A DNA stretch of 64,000 nt, from NCBI GenBank assembly GCA_036005845.1, contig DASYQD010000056.1, forward strand, positions 1-64,000. The letters are read 5' to 3'. The DNA is from DASYQD01 sp036005845 (GTDB taxonomy: Bacteria; Acidobacteriota; Thermoanaerobaculia; Multivoradales; JAIOJS01). Of this stretch, positions 23,487 to 32,638 are shown piece by piece; position 1 is the stretch's first letter, and every line of letters starts with the position of its first letter. A model generated the notes under the pieces. The model was not told where the DNA came from. It saw only the letters and a program-made list of their open reading frames with translations, and did not search any database. A program made the position numbers and the translations under genes.

Positions 23487-25382
23487 ATGAGCCTCGATCG
23501 AATCAGCAGACGGCGGGCTGGGTCCTGCGCAAGGACCTCGTCGCGTCGCCTCGTTGCCGCGGCCGCGGTGGGCGTGCTGCTCGGCATCGGCGGCGGCGTG
23601 GCGCGCGCGCAGGATTCCGAGCCGCCCGCAGAGCCCGCTGCGGCGACGCCGGTCTACGGCGAGACGACGGAAGTGACGGCCACCGCGGTGGCCGAGGAAC
23701 GCAACGACGTCCCCGCCACCGTGCGCGTGGTCGACGGCGCCGAAGCGAAGGCGCGGCAGACCGAGTCGCTCGTCGAGCTGCTCGCGACGGTCGCGGGCGC
23801 CCAAGTCTCCGCGTACGGACCACCCGGGCAGCTCGCTTCCCTGTTCGTGCGCGGCGCCGACTCCAACCAGACGCTGGTGCTGTGGAACGGCATTCCTCTC
23901 AACGATCCCTTCTCCGACGAGCTCAACTTCGCCTTCCTGCCCGCCGAGGACGTGCAGCGCGTCGAGGTGGTGCCCGGCCCGTTCAGCGCTCTCTACGGCA
24001 GCAGCGCCATGGGCGGCGTCGTGCAGGTGATCACCGGCAATGAGCGCGGCGTGCGCCTGCAGCTCGAGGCGGGGCAGCGCGACCACCGCCGCGCCTCCGT
24101 GGCCGCCGGCGGCGACCGCGGCCCGCTGCACGGCGAAGTCGCCGGCCATCGGCGCGAGGGCAGGGGCGGCACCGGCAACGACGCCTACGACAGTAGCGAG
24201 GCGTCCGGCCGCTTGCGCTGGACGCCGCGGCCGCAGAGCGAGGCGTCGCTGCTGCTGCGCTGGAACGACTCCGAGACCGGCATCCCCTTCGTCGGCTTCA
24301 CGCCCAGCCCGCGCCGCCACATCGCCTGGACCGAGCGCGAGGCGGCGCTGCCGTGGAGCCACACCGCGGCGGCGTGGGAGCTCAATGGTGCGGTCTCGCA
24401 GCTGCGCTACGACAACGCCTTCCGCGACCCCGACGACCCCTTCGGCTTCACCCGCGGCGACACCGAGTCGCGCGCCGACCGCGCGCGCGTCGTCGGCACG
24501 CGGCACTTCCAGAACGGCTGGTGGGCCGGCGGCGGCGAGTGGGAACGCGTGCGCGTCACCGACGGCGGTACCTTCGGCACCAACCTCGACGACGCGCACG
24601 AGCGCACCGCGGCGGCGTTCGGCGAGCTCCACCTCGAACGCGGCCGCCTCGCCGCCGACCTCGGCGCGCGGCGCGACGACAACGACGCCTTCGGCGGCGC
24701 CACCAGCCCGCGGCTCGGCGTCGCTCTCGCCGCGACGCCGGAGCTGCGCCTGCGCGCCAGCTACGGCGAGTCGTTCCGCGCGCCGGCGCTCGTCGAGCTC
24801 TACTACCCGTTCACCGGCAACCCCGAGCTGCGGCCGGAGCTCGGCCGCACGGCGGAGGTCGGCGCCGCCTGGCAGCGCGGTGCGTGGAGCGTCGATGTCG
24901 CGGCCTTCGAGGCGCGGCAACGCGACCTCATCACCTATGACTTCGTGGCCAGCCGCAACGAGAACGTCGGCCGCGCGCGCAGCCGCGGCGTCGACGGCGA
25001 GCTGCGCTGGCGCGGCGATTCCAGTGAGCTGCGGCTCGGCGGCATGCGGCTCGACGCCGAGGACCGCGACACCGGCGCGCGGCTGCGCAACCGGCCGCGC
25101 AGCACGGCGCACCTCGTGGCGATCGCGCGGCCGGGCGATCTCGTGCTGTCTGCCGTCGCGAGCTGGGTCGGCGAGCGCATCAACGCCTTTCCCGAGTTCC
25201 CCTATGCTGACACCGTGAACCCGGCCTACGCGACGCTCGACCTCGCCGCGAGCTGGGAGCTGCGCAAGGGCATCGCGCCTTACCTGCGGGTGACGAACGC
25301 GCTCGACCGCGAGTACGAAGCGGTGCTCGGCTTCCCGGCCAGCGGGCGGACGCTGATCGCCGGAGTGCGGCTGGAGTGGTGA
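23487..25382 (+). CDS. btuB: TonB-dependent vitamin B12 receptor, BtuB-like
   Basis: 631 aa. GTGGAGGACC precedes the ATG at 23487, and the signal peptide is VAAAAVGVLLGIGGGVARA. The plug spans about residues 55-185: TTEVTATAVAEERNDVPATV, then GPPGQLASLFVRGADSNQTL and VEVVPGPFSALYGSSAMGGV. The barrel is compact, as in BtuB, and ends GVRLEW with a terminal aromatic. The size, the riboswitch upstream and the BtuF-D-C genes downstream identify cobalamin as the cargo; the sequence alone would only say TonB-dependent receptor. The stop overlaps the btuF start (GTGA), implying coupled translation of outer-membrane and periplasmic steps. Confidence 0.9.
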   Translation: MSLDRISRRRAGSCARTSSRRLVAAAAVGVLLGIGGGVARAQDSEPPAEPAAATPVYGETTEVTATAVAEERNDVPATVRVVDGAEAKARQTESLVELLATVAGAQVSAYGPPGQLASLFVRGADSNQTLVLWNGIPLNDPFSDELNFAFLPAEDVQRVEVVPGPFSALYGSSAMGGVVQVITGNERGVRLQLEAGQRDHRRASVAAGGDRGPLHGEVAGHRREGRGGTGNDAYDSSEASGRLRWTPRPQSEASLLLRWNDSETGIPFVGFTPSPRRHIAWTEREAALPWSHTAAAWELNGAVSQLRYDNAFRDPDDPFGFTRGDTESRADRARVVGTRHFQNGWWAGGGEWERVRVTDGGTFGTNLDDAHERTAAAFGELHLERGRLAADLGARRDDNDAFGGATSPRLGVALAATPELRLRASYGESFRAPALVELYYPFTGNPELRPELGRTAEVGAAWQRGAWSVDVAAFEARQRDLITYDFVASRNENVGRARSRGVDGELRWRGDSSELRLGGMRLDAEDRDTGARLRNRPRSTAHLVAIARPGDLVLSAVASWVGERINAFPEFPYADTVNPAYATLDLAASWELRKGIAPYLRVTNALDREYEAVLGFPASGRTLIAGVRLEW

Positions 25383-26413
25383 AGCTACGGCGAGGTGCCA
25401 CTGCCGTCGCGGGGCTCGCGGTTGCACTGGCGTGCGCCGCGGGTTCGCTGGTCGCACAAGCGAGGCACGACGTGGGGCCCCGCCAGCCGGTGGGTATCCC
25501 ACTCGCTTCGCTCGCGGGAGCCCTCCCCCCGGCGCGCCCCACGTCGTGGCTTCTACCCGCGGGCGAAGAAGTCCGGCATCCGTCCAGCGCTCGCCACACG
25601 ACAGCTCATCAGACACCGCACAGGGCGCAGCGGATCATCGCCGTAGCACCGAGCGCGGCCGAGCTCGTCTTCGCCTTAGGCCTCGGCGACCGCGTCGTGG
25701 GTGTCGGCGAGTACGTAGCGTGGCCACCCGAGGCGACGAAGCTGCCGCGGCTCGGAGGGCTGCTCGATCCGCGGCTCGAGACCGTCGTCGCACTGCATCC
25801 CGACCTCGCCGTGCTGCTGCCCAGCGAACGCGAGCTGGGCGAGCGGCTGACCGCGCTCGGCGTCGACGTGCTCGTCGTACCGCACGAGACGGTGGACGAC
25901 GTGATCCGCGCGGCGCGCGCGGTAGCGGCGCGCGCCGGCGTGCCGGCGGCGGGCGAGAAGCTGGCGCGTTCGCTCGAGCGCGAGCTGGAGCCGCAACCGC
26001 TGCCCGCACGACTCGGCCGCCTCGCTCATCCGCGAGTGCTGCTCGTCGCCGAGCGCGAGCGCGGCCAGCTCGCGCAGCTCCTCCTCGCCGGGCCGCACAC
26101 CTTCCTCGACGAGCTGCTGCACCGCCTCGGCGCCACCAACGCCGCGGAAGACGCGCCGCTCTCTTGGCCGCAGGTGTCGCTCGAGGAGGTGCTGGCGCGG
26201 CGGCCCGACGTCATCGTCGATCTGCAAGGTCGCAACCTGTCGCCGGCCGAGATCGCGGCGTTGCGCGCCGACTGGCAGCGCGTGCCGGGCCTGCCGGCCG
26301 GCAGCGTGAAGGTGGTGGTCGTCGCCGGCGACTGGGCGCTGGTGCCCGGCCCGCGGATGCCGATCCTCTACGGCGAGCTGCGCAAGGCCTTGCTCGCCGC
26401 GGCATCCCCGTGA
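25379..26413 (+). CDS. btuF: Periplasmic cobalamin-binding protein, BtuF-like
   Basis: 344 aa. The GTG at 25379 overlaps the btuB stop. After a signal peptide (ATAVAGLAVALACAAGSLVAQA) there is an unusual linker of about 45 residues. The periplasmic-binding fold then starts at RIIAVAPSAAELVFALGLGD, the standard BtuF/FhuD entry strand. Other matches are WPPEATKLPRLGGLLDPRLE, VALHPDLAVLLPS and the second-lobe motif WPQVSLEEVLARRPDVIVDL. It would deliver B12 to the inner-membrane BtuCD. The linker is encoded by a region containing a 13-bp inverted repeat (25466-25548), absent from typical family members, which suggests an intragenic palindromic insertion. Confidence 0.9.
   Translation: MKLRRGATAVAGLAVALACAAGSLVAQARHDVGPRQPVGIPLASLAGALPPARPTSWLLPAGEEVRHPSSARHTTAHQTPHRAQRIIAVAPSAAELVFALGLGDRVVGVGEYVAWPPEATKLPRLGGLLDPRLETVVALHPDLAVLLPSERELGERLTALGVDVLVVPHETVDDVIRAARAVAARAGVPAAGEKLARSLERELEPQPLPARLGRLAHPRVLLVAERERGQLAQLLLAGPHTFLDELLHRLGATNAAEDAPLSWPQVSLEEVLARRPDVIVDLQGRNLSPAEIAALRADWQRVPGLPAGSVKVVVVAGDWALVPGPRMPILYGELRKALLAAASP
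25466..25548. repeat. Intragenic palindromic element in btuF
   Basis: Perfect 13-bp arms: CACGACGTGGGGC (25466-25478) and GCCCCACGTCGTG (25536-25548). The 57 bp between them contain further self-complementary stretches such as GTGGGTATCCCAC. The element stays in frame and encodes the Pro/Ala-rich linker between signal peptide and binding domain. Confidence 0.8.
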
Positions 26414-26492
26414 GCCGAAGATCGCCGGCGATGGAGCAGCAGCGCGTGGCGCCGAACCGCACGGCCCGGACCGCGATGACAGCGTTCTCGCG

Positions 26493-27316
<824 letters not shown>

Positions 27317-27320
<4 letters not shown>

Positions 27321-28306
27321 ACAAACGCCGCGCGCTGTTGCTGCTGGCGCTCCTCTGGCTCGCCGTCGCGCTCCTCGCGCCGCTCGTCGGCAGCCGGCCG
27401 CTGTCGCTCGCCGACGTGCTGCACGGCGACCCGGCGGCGGTGGCGATCTTCTGGCAGCTCCGCGCGCCGCGCGTGCTGCTGGCGCTGCTCGCCGGCGGGC
27501 TCCTCGCGCTCTGCGGCCTCTCCCTGCAGACGCTCTTCGGCAACGCGCTGGCCGAGCCCTACACGCTCGGCGTCGCCAGCGGCGCTTCGCTGGGCGCGGC
27601 GCTCGTCTTCACCTTCGCGCCGCGCATCACGTCGTTGGGGTTGCCGCTCGCCGCTCTCGCCGCGTTCGGCGGCGCGCTCGCCGCCACAGCGGTCGTGGTG
27701 GCGCTGGGGCGCTCGCGCGGTGCGGCAAGCGGCATGAGCGGCGGCGCCGGCCTGCTGCTCGCCGGCGTCGCCGTGGCGCTGCTCTGCCAGGCGGCGATCC
27801 TGCTGCTGCAGTACCTCACCGACGCCGCCGGCACGCTGCGCATGGTGCGCTGGATGATGGGCGGCCTCGCCGTCGTCGGCTGGCGCGAGCCGTTGTGGCT
27901 GCTGCCCTGGCTGGTTGCCGCCGTCGCCGCGCACGCCGCGCGCCGCTGGGACCTCGACCTGCTGCTCGCCGGCGAGGAGGTGGCGGCGAGCCGCGGCGTC
28001 GCCGTCGCGCGCCTGCGGCTCGCGCTCCTCGTCGTCGATTCGCTGGCGGTGGCGGCGCTGGTGTCGGTCGTCGGGCCGGTGGGCTTCGTCGGCCTGATGG
28101 TGCCGCACATGCTGCGCCGCTTGGTCGGTTGGGAACATGGCGCGCTGGTGCCCGCGTGCGTGCTCGGCGGCGGCGCATTTCTCGCTCTCTGCGACGCCGG
28201 TGCGCGCACCGCGCTGCGGCCCGCCGAGCTGCCGGTGGGCGTCGTCACCGCGCTCCTCGGCGGTCCGTTCTTCCTCTGGCTGCTGCGCGCCCGCCCGCGC
28301 GCATAG
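27317..28306 (+). CDS. btuC: ABC transporter permease for cobalamin, BtuC-like (FecCD)
   Basis: 329 aa with about ten hydrophobic segments. FecCD-family signatures are ADVLHGDPAAVAIFWQLRAPRV near the start, LCGLSLQTLFGNALAEPYTLGV (the L-GxSLQxxxxNPLAxPxxLG pattern, here NALAEP), WMMGGLAVVGW and VGPVGFVGLMVPHMLRR, the segment that contacts the ATPase. It forms the inner-membrane channel with BtuD. GTG at 27317 overlaps the btuD stop; an in-frame GTG 12 bp upstream is less likely. The order riboswitch-btuB-F-D-C places the whole import route on one transcript. Confidence 0.93.
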
Positions 28307-28366
28307 CGCGCTGCCCCCACCCTCCCAACCCCCTCCCCGGGTTTCATCTCACCCCTATCCCCCCCT

Positions 28367-28392
28367 CCCCCTGCCCCTCAAGGGGCAGGGGG
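28367..28392. terminator. Long C/G hairpin after the B12 operon
   Basis: CCCCCTGCCCCT (28367-28378) and AGGGGCAGGGGG (28381-28392) are perfectly complementary with a minimal CA loop. It lies 60 bp after btuC and before the next gene. It is very stable but has no T-run. The C-rich tract upstream (28320-28366) also holds no gene. Confidence 0.5.
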
Positions 28393-28439
28393 CGCCGCCG
28401 CCCCACCTAGCCTGGCCAGCGCCGGTACAATCCCGCGCG

Positions 28440-29213
28440 ATGCTGCTCTACCGATTGGGACCGGAAGGCTTCTGGGCCGCCGGCGAGGACGAGCGCTCTC
28501 TGCGCTTCCTCCACAGCGACCCGCTGGAGACGGCGCCGGGCGGCTGGGAATTCGGCAACGATGTCGACGCCGCACACTTGCGCCCGCTGGCGCCGGCCGC
28601 GCCGCGCAAGATCGTCGGCATCGGCCGCAACTACCGCGAGCACGCCGCCGAACTGGGCAACGAGATGCCCGCCGAGCCGCTCATCTTCCTCAAGGCGACG
28701 AGCGCGCTGATCGGGCCGCGCGAGCCGATCGTGCTGCCCACCGAGAGCGCCGAGGTGCACTTCGAGGGCGAGGTGGCGCTCTTCATCGGCGCCACGGCGC
28801 GGCGCTGCTCGCGCGAGGAGGCGGCGGCGGCGATCTTCGGCTGGAGCGCCGCCTGCGACGTCACCGCCCGCGACCTGCAGAACAGGGACCGCACCTTCGC
28901 GCGCGCCAAGGGGTTCGACACCTTCTGCCCGTTGGGGCCGGCGGTTCGCCTCGGCGCGCCCGGACCAGAGGTCGAGGTGGTGACACGCGTCGACGGCAAG
29001 GAGCGGCAACGCGGCCGCGTCGGCGACATGGCGTGGGGGCCCGTGGCGCTCGTCGAGTTCGTGTCGCGCTTCATCACCCTCGAGCCCGGCGACGTGGTGC
29101 TCACCGGCACGCCCGCCGGCGTCGGACCGCTGCACGACGGCGAGACGGTGGAGGTCGAGGTGACCGGCGTCGGCACGCTCGTCAATCCGGTGCAGGCGTG
29201 GAACCGCGGCTGA
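28440..29213 (+). CDS. Fumarylacetoacetate hydrolase (FAH) family enzyme
   Basis: 257 aa with the FAH fold. The N-terminal cap is short; the catalytic core starts at KIVGIGRNYREHAAELGNEMP. Metal-site motifs follow: FLKATSALIGPREPIVLP, then HFEGEVALFIG (the ExE pair), then ACDVTARDLQNRDRTFARAKGFDTFCP and VVLTGTPAGVGPLHDGETVEVEV. This matches the 2-hydroxyhepta-2,4-diene-1,7-dioate isomerase/acylpyruvase group of the family. Likely activity is Mg-dependent C-C hydrolysis or decarboxylation of a diketo acid, or oxaloacetate decarboxylation; the substrate is not determinable. The ATG at 28440 starts right after a C-rich spacer. Confidence 0.93.
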   Translation: MLLYRLGPEGFWAAGEDERSLRFLHSDPLETAPGGWEFGNDVDAAHLRPLAPAAPRKIVGIGRNYREHAAELGNEMPAEPLIFLKATSALIGPREPIVLPTESAEVHFEGEVALFIGATARRCSREEAAAAIFGWSAACDVTARDLQNRDRTFARAKGFDTFCPLGPAVRLGAPGPEVEVVTRVDGKERQRGRVGDMAWGPVALVEFVSRFITLEPGDVVLTGTPAGVGPLHDGETVEVEVTGVGTLVNPVQAWNRG

Positions 29214-29289
29214 GGAGGCGAGGCGTGCGCGATCGACGCCGCGCGGCGCGCTTCGCGCTTGCCGGCCGCCAGCGCGCGCGGATCGCGCG

Positions 29290-29436
29290 ATGATCCGCAT
29301 CGCAACTGCGCTGGCGCTGTTCTCGGCGTGGATGGTGCTGCTGTTGATCGGCTCGCCGCTCGGCGCCTTCGTCTACCTGCTGCTCGTCGCCGCCCTCGTC
29401 GTCTTTCCCTGGCGCCTGCTGCGCTTCGACCGCTGA
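29290..29436 (+). CDS. Small membrane protein, lmo0937-like
   Basis: 48 aa: MIRIATALALFSAWMVLLLI followed by GSPLGAFVYLLLVAALVVF and a basic end (PWRLLRFDR). There are two hydrophobic helices around a Gly-Ser-Pro turn and a positive C-terminus. This length and layout match the tiny lmo0937-type membrane proteins (DUF5670), although their usual LGxxxGGxxH pattern is only partly kept. It starts 76 bp after the FAH gene and ends 12 bp before the HAD gene, all on the same strand. Function unknown. Confidence 0.6.
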   Translation: MIRIATALALFSAWMVLLLIGSPLGAFVYLLLVAALVVFPWRLLRFDR

Positions 29437-29448
29437 GCGCCTCCGCGC

Positions 29449-30150
29449 GTGAGCCTCGCCGCCGTCAGCTTCGACGTCACCGGCACGCTGCTCGGCCTGC
29501 CGCGGCTGGGCGAGATCTACGCCGAGACGTTCCATCGCCACGGTCACGCGGTCGACGCCTCGACGATGGCGAAGGTGGTGCTCGCCGTCTGGCAGGAGCT
29601 GTCGATCCGCACGCGGCTCGGCGAGGACCGCTTCTCGGCACACCCGGAAGGCGCCAAGGGGTTCTGGCGCGAGCTCGTCGGCCGCGTCGGCGCGCATCTC
29701 GAGCTGCCGGCGCCGACGCCGTTCCTCGCCGCCGAGCTCTTCGAACGCTTCGCGCACGTCGAGGCGTGGGAGGTCTTCGCCGACGCCAAAGCCGTGCTGC
29801 CGGCGTTGCGCGCGCGCGGGTTGCGGCTCGGCGTGGTGTCGAACTTCGACGCGCGGCTGCCGCGGCTGCTCGCCGACTGCGGCCTCGGCGACAGCTTCGA
29901 CGCCGTCGTCTACTCCGAGGAGGTGGGCGTCGAGAAGCCGCACCCGGCGATCTTCGAGGAGCTGCTCGAGCGGCTGAAGCTGCCGGCGGAGCGCGTCCTC
30001 CACGTCGGGGACAGCCGGCGCGACGACGTCGAGGGCGCGCGTGCGGTGGGCATGCAGGCGCTGTGGCTGACGCGCGATTCGACGCGCGGCGACTTGCGCA
30101 CGCTGGCGGAGCTGCCGCAACGGCTGCGCGGCGGTTCGCTGGCCGGCTAG
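29449..30150 (+). CDS. REG-2/HDHD3-like HAD hydrolase
   Basis: 233 aa, HAD superfamily subfamily IA. Motif I is SFDVTGTLL: the nucleophilic Asp is present, but the usual second Asp is Thr, as in the REG-2/HDHD3 group. Motif II is GVVSNFDARLPRLL, motif III is EEVGVEKPHPAIFEELL and motif IV is VLHVGDSRRDDVEGARAVGM. The whole layout follows human HDHD3. It is presumably a small-molecule phosphatase with unknown substrate. The start is GTG at 29449. The gene sits between a small membrane protein and a lipoprotein, with no pathway context. Confidence 0.9.
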   Translation: MSLAAVSFDVTGTLLGLPRLGEIYAETFHRHGHAVDASTMAKVVLAVWQELSIRTRLGEDRFSAHPEGAKGFWRELVGRVGAHLELPAPTPFLAAELFERFAHVEAWEVFADAKAVLPALRARGLRLGVVSNFDARLPRLLADCGLGDSFDAVVYSEEVGVEKPHPAIFEELLERLKLPAERVLHVGDSRRDDVEGARAVGMQALWLTRDSTRGDLRTLAELPQRLRGGSLAG

Positions 30151-30251
30151 CTCGCGAATCGCGCGGCGTGCGCCATGCGAATGCCTGCATGCGCGGTGCG
30201 GCCGCCCGCGTGGCCGCTGCCGGTGCGAGCGCGGGATACGCTTGCGCGCGC

Positions 30252-30776
30252 ATGCGCGAAGCGAAGAGTTTGTCGGCGCCGCGTCGGCACGAACCATCGC
30301 CGAGCTCGAGCTCGTGGTGGGCGCTTTCCGCGGCGATCGCCATCGCGCTCACGCTCGCCGCCTGCGACGGCAAGGAGGAGGCGAAGAAGCCCGCACCGCA
30401 CCGCGGCGAGCTCGAGACGGTCGACGTGGCGCCGCCGCCCGACGCCAAGGTCGACGTCGAGCGCGACGTCAAGGAGCGCCGCCGCGCCGAGTCCTTCGCC
30501 GGCGTGCTGCCCGGCAATTTCCCGCGCGGGCTGCCGCTGCCGCCTCATTCGAGCCTCGTGGACCAGGGGCGCTCCTCCGGCGGCGCCTGGGTCGAGCTGC
30601 TGGTGCCGCGGCGTCTCGCCGCCGTGCGCGGCCCGTACCTGCAGCAGCTCGCCGGTGCCGGCTGGTCGGCGAGCGCGAACGGCGGCGATGCCTGGCAGCT
30701 TCGCCACGGCAGCGCGGCCGTGCAGCTCTCGATGCGTGCGCAGGGGCCGAGCACGCGGCTGCACGTCGCCTACTAG
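30252..30776 (+). CDS. Lipoprotein of unknown function
   Basis: 174 aa. A long N-region is followed by a lipoprotein signal WWALSAAIAIALTLAAC with a clear lipobox (LAAC) and mature start DGKEEAKK. The rest is one compact domain of about 110 residues beginning PGNFPRGLPLPPHSSLVDQG and continuing WVELLVPRRLAAVRGPYLQQLAGAGWSASANG. That last part resembles the C-terminal half of small periplasmic domains that compare residual signal at two positions, but I do not recognise a family. The ATG at 30252 is used. Hairpins and then a glycosyltransferase gene follow. Confidence 0.7.
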   Translation: MREAKSLSAPRRHEPSPSSSSWWALSAAIAIALTLAACDGKEEAKKPAPHRGELETVDVAPPPDAKVDVERDVKERRRAESFAGVLPGNFPRGLPLPPHSSLVDQGRSSGGAWVELLVPRRLAAVRGPYLQQLAGAGWSASANGGDAWQLRHGSAAVQLSMRAQGPSTRLHVAY

Positions 30777-30788
30777 CGAATAGGATCA

Positions 30789-30828
30789 CCGTCTTCGCGG
30801 AGAAGACGGCATCACGGAAACTTCGTGA
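30789..30828 (+). other. Two adjacent hairpins upstream of the glycosyltransferase gene
   Basis: CCGTCTTC/GAAGACGG (30789-30796 and 30802-30809, 5-nt loop) is followed by TCACG/CGTGA (30812-30816 and 30824-30828). They fill most of the 62-bp spacer and end 10 bp before the next ATG. They could be a terminator, an attenuator or simply an RNA end; no T-run is present. Confidence 0.4.
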
Positions 30829-30838
30829 CGCGGACGCC

Positions 30839-32638
30839 ATGACGTTGGTGATGTTGGTGCTCGCGCAGGCCGGCTGCCTGCTCGTGCTCGCCGCGACCGC
30901 GTGGGCGGCGGGCTGGGCGACGTGGGGCCGCGGTGCTCCGGAGCGGCTCGCGCATCCACTCACGCCGTGCATCGGCCTTGCGCTGCTCGGCAGCGTGGGC
31001 CTGCTGCTCGCCGAGATGCACCTGTTCTGGTTTGCGGTCATCCTCGCGCTCGTGGTGCTCGTTCACGCCGTCGCGCTGCCGGGCTGGTGGGCGCTGCTCG
31101 CTACGACGGCACGGGCGATCCGCCGCGCGCCGGGTCGTGCCTTCGTCGTCGCGCTGCTCGTCGTCTTTGCCGCGGCCGGCCCGTTCATCATCGCGCTCTT
31201 CCCGCCAACGGCGTTCGACGAGACGACCTACCACCTCCCTTTCGCGCGCGCCTTCCTCGCCGGCGGCGCGATGCCGTGGGTACCGGAGCTGCGCGTCGCC
31301 ACCTTCCCGCTGCTCGGCGAGGCGCTGCAGGCGGCGCTGCTGTTCGGCTGGGGCGAGCGCGGACCGCACCAGATTGCGCTTCTCGCGACGCTGCTCACCA
31401 CGGCATTGCTGCTGGTCTGGGGCCGCGAGGCCGACCGCACCGAGAGCGGCTGGCTCGCCGCCGCGCTCTTCCTTGGCAGCCCGCTCGTCGTCTATCTCGG
31501 CGGCACCGGCTACGTCGATCCGCTCGTCGGCCTCTTCGTCACCGCCGCGTTCTACGCGCTGTGGCGATTCGCCACCGAAGCGCGCACAGATGTCGAGTGG
31601 CTCTGGATCGGCGGCCTCCTCGCCGGCGCCGGCGCGGCGGTCAAGTATCTCGGCCTCTATGCCCTTCCCGTCGGCGCGCTGGTGCTGCTGCTGCGCCGCC
31701 CGCCGCGCTGGCACCCGCTCTCCGTTTTTGCCGGCAGCGCCGCGACGACGATGGCGATCCCCTACGGCAACCTACTGTGGCGCACCGGCAACCCGCTCTT
31801 TCCGTTCTTCTCCGGCCTCTTCGGCAGCTCGCGGTGGGACCCCGTGCTGCCGGGCGTGCACGGCCTCTACCGCGACAGCATCGTGCTGCTGCCGTGGAAC
31901 GCCGTCTTCCACCGCGAGCACGCGGGCGGCCAGCCGCCGCTCTCGCCGGCGCTGCTGCTCGGCGTCGCGCTGCTCCTCGCCGCGGCGATTGCGGTGCCGC
32001 GGCTGCGCGTGGGCACGCTCGTCGTCGCCGGCTTCTTTCCGGTCTACCTCTACATGCCCGTCGTCTCGCGCTACCTGGTCACCGTGCTGCCGCTCTGGTG
32101 TCTGCTGGTCGCGCTGGCGATCGGCTGGGCGTGGCAGCGCTGGCGCGGCGAGCTGCTGCCGCGGCGGCTCGCGGCGCTGCTCGCGCTCGGCGTTGCGCTG
32201 CCCGGCGTCGCCTACGGCGCCTTCTATCTCGAGCAGCGGAGTGAGATCCCGGACACGCCGGCCGAGCGCGTCGCCTACCTCGCCGAAACGCACCCGGGCT
32301 ACCGCGCGCTGCGGTGGTTGCAGCAGCGACGCGGTAGCCGCTACGTCGCCCGCTGCGTCGCCTGCGAGCACCTGCACGGCTTCGCTACCGGCCGCCTGCT
32401 CGGCGAGCACTTCGGCCCGTGGGCCTACTGGCGTATCGAGCGCCCGCTTCACGATCCTGCTGCGCTCGAACGCGCGCTGCGCAACGACGGCGCGCAGTAC
32501 CTCCTGCTGCCACGCGCCGCGGCCGCGGCGCTGCACGGACCAGCGGCGCGCGGCCGCTTAGCGCTCCTCTACGCCGACCCCGACTACGAGATCTGGCGCC
32601 TCGAGCCGGGCCCTGGCGCGCCGCCCGCGGGCCGCTAG
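30839..32638 (+). CDS. GT-C family membrane glycosyltransferase (GT39/83-like)
   Basis: 599 aa with about eleven hydrophobic segments. The first large loop contains FPPTAFDETTYHLPFARAFL, which fits the D-E type catalytic motif of GT-C enzymes (ArnT/PMT-like) that use polyprenyl-phosphate sugars. Further matches are GGTGYVDPLVGLFVTAAFYAL and GAGAAVKYLGLYALPVGAL, the K-x-x-x typical of the third helical pair. A C-terminal soluble part of about 120 residues (residues 470-599) ends DPDYEIWRLEPGPG. It probably transfers a sugar to a lipid or envelope glycan. The stop overlaps the convergent kup stop by 4 bp (CTAG). Confidence 0.8.
   Translation: MTLVMLVLAQAGCLLVLAATAWAAGWATWGRGAPERLAHPLTPCIGLALLGSVGLLLAEMHLFWFAVILALVVLVHAVALPGWWALLATTARAIRRAPGRAFVVALLVVFAAAGPFIIALFPPTAFDETTYHLPFARAFLAGGAMPWVPELRVATFPLLGEALQAALLFGWGERGPHQIALLATLLTTALLLVWGREADRTESGWLAAALFLGSPLVVYLGGTGYVDPLVGLFVTAAFYALWRFATEARTDVEWLWIGGLLAGAGAAVKYLGLYALPVGALVLLLRRPPRWHPLSVFAGSAATTMAIPYGNLLWRTGNPLFPFFSGLFGSSRWDPVLPGVHGLYRDSIVLLPWNAVFHREHAGGQPPLSPALLLGVALLLAAAIAVPRLRVGTLVVAGFFPVYLYMPVVSRYLVTVLPLWCLLVALAIGWAWQRWRGELLPRRLAALLALGVALPGVAYGAFYLEQRSEIPDTPAERVAYLAETHPGYRALRWLQQRRGSRYVARCVACEHLHGFATGRLLGEHFGPWAYWRIERPLHDPAALERALRNDGAQYLLLPRAAAAALHGPAARGRLALLYADPDYEIWRLEPGPGAPPAGR

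Noticed and set aside
28307..28366. C-rich tract considered as a coding remnant
   Set aside because: It has stops in several frames and strong C bias; only the hairpin at its end is structured.
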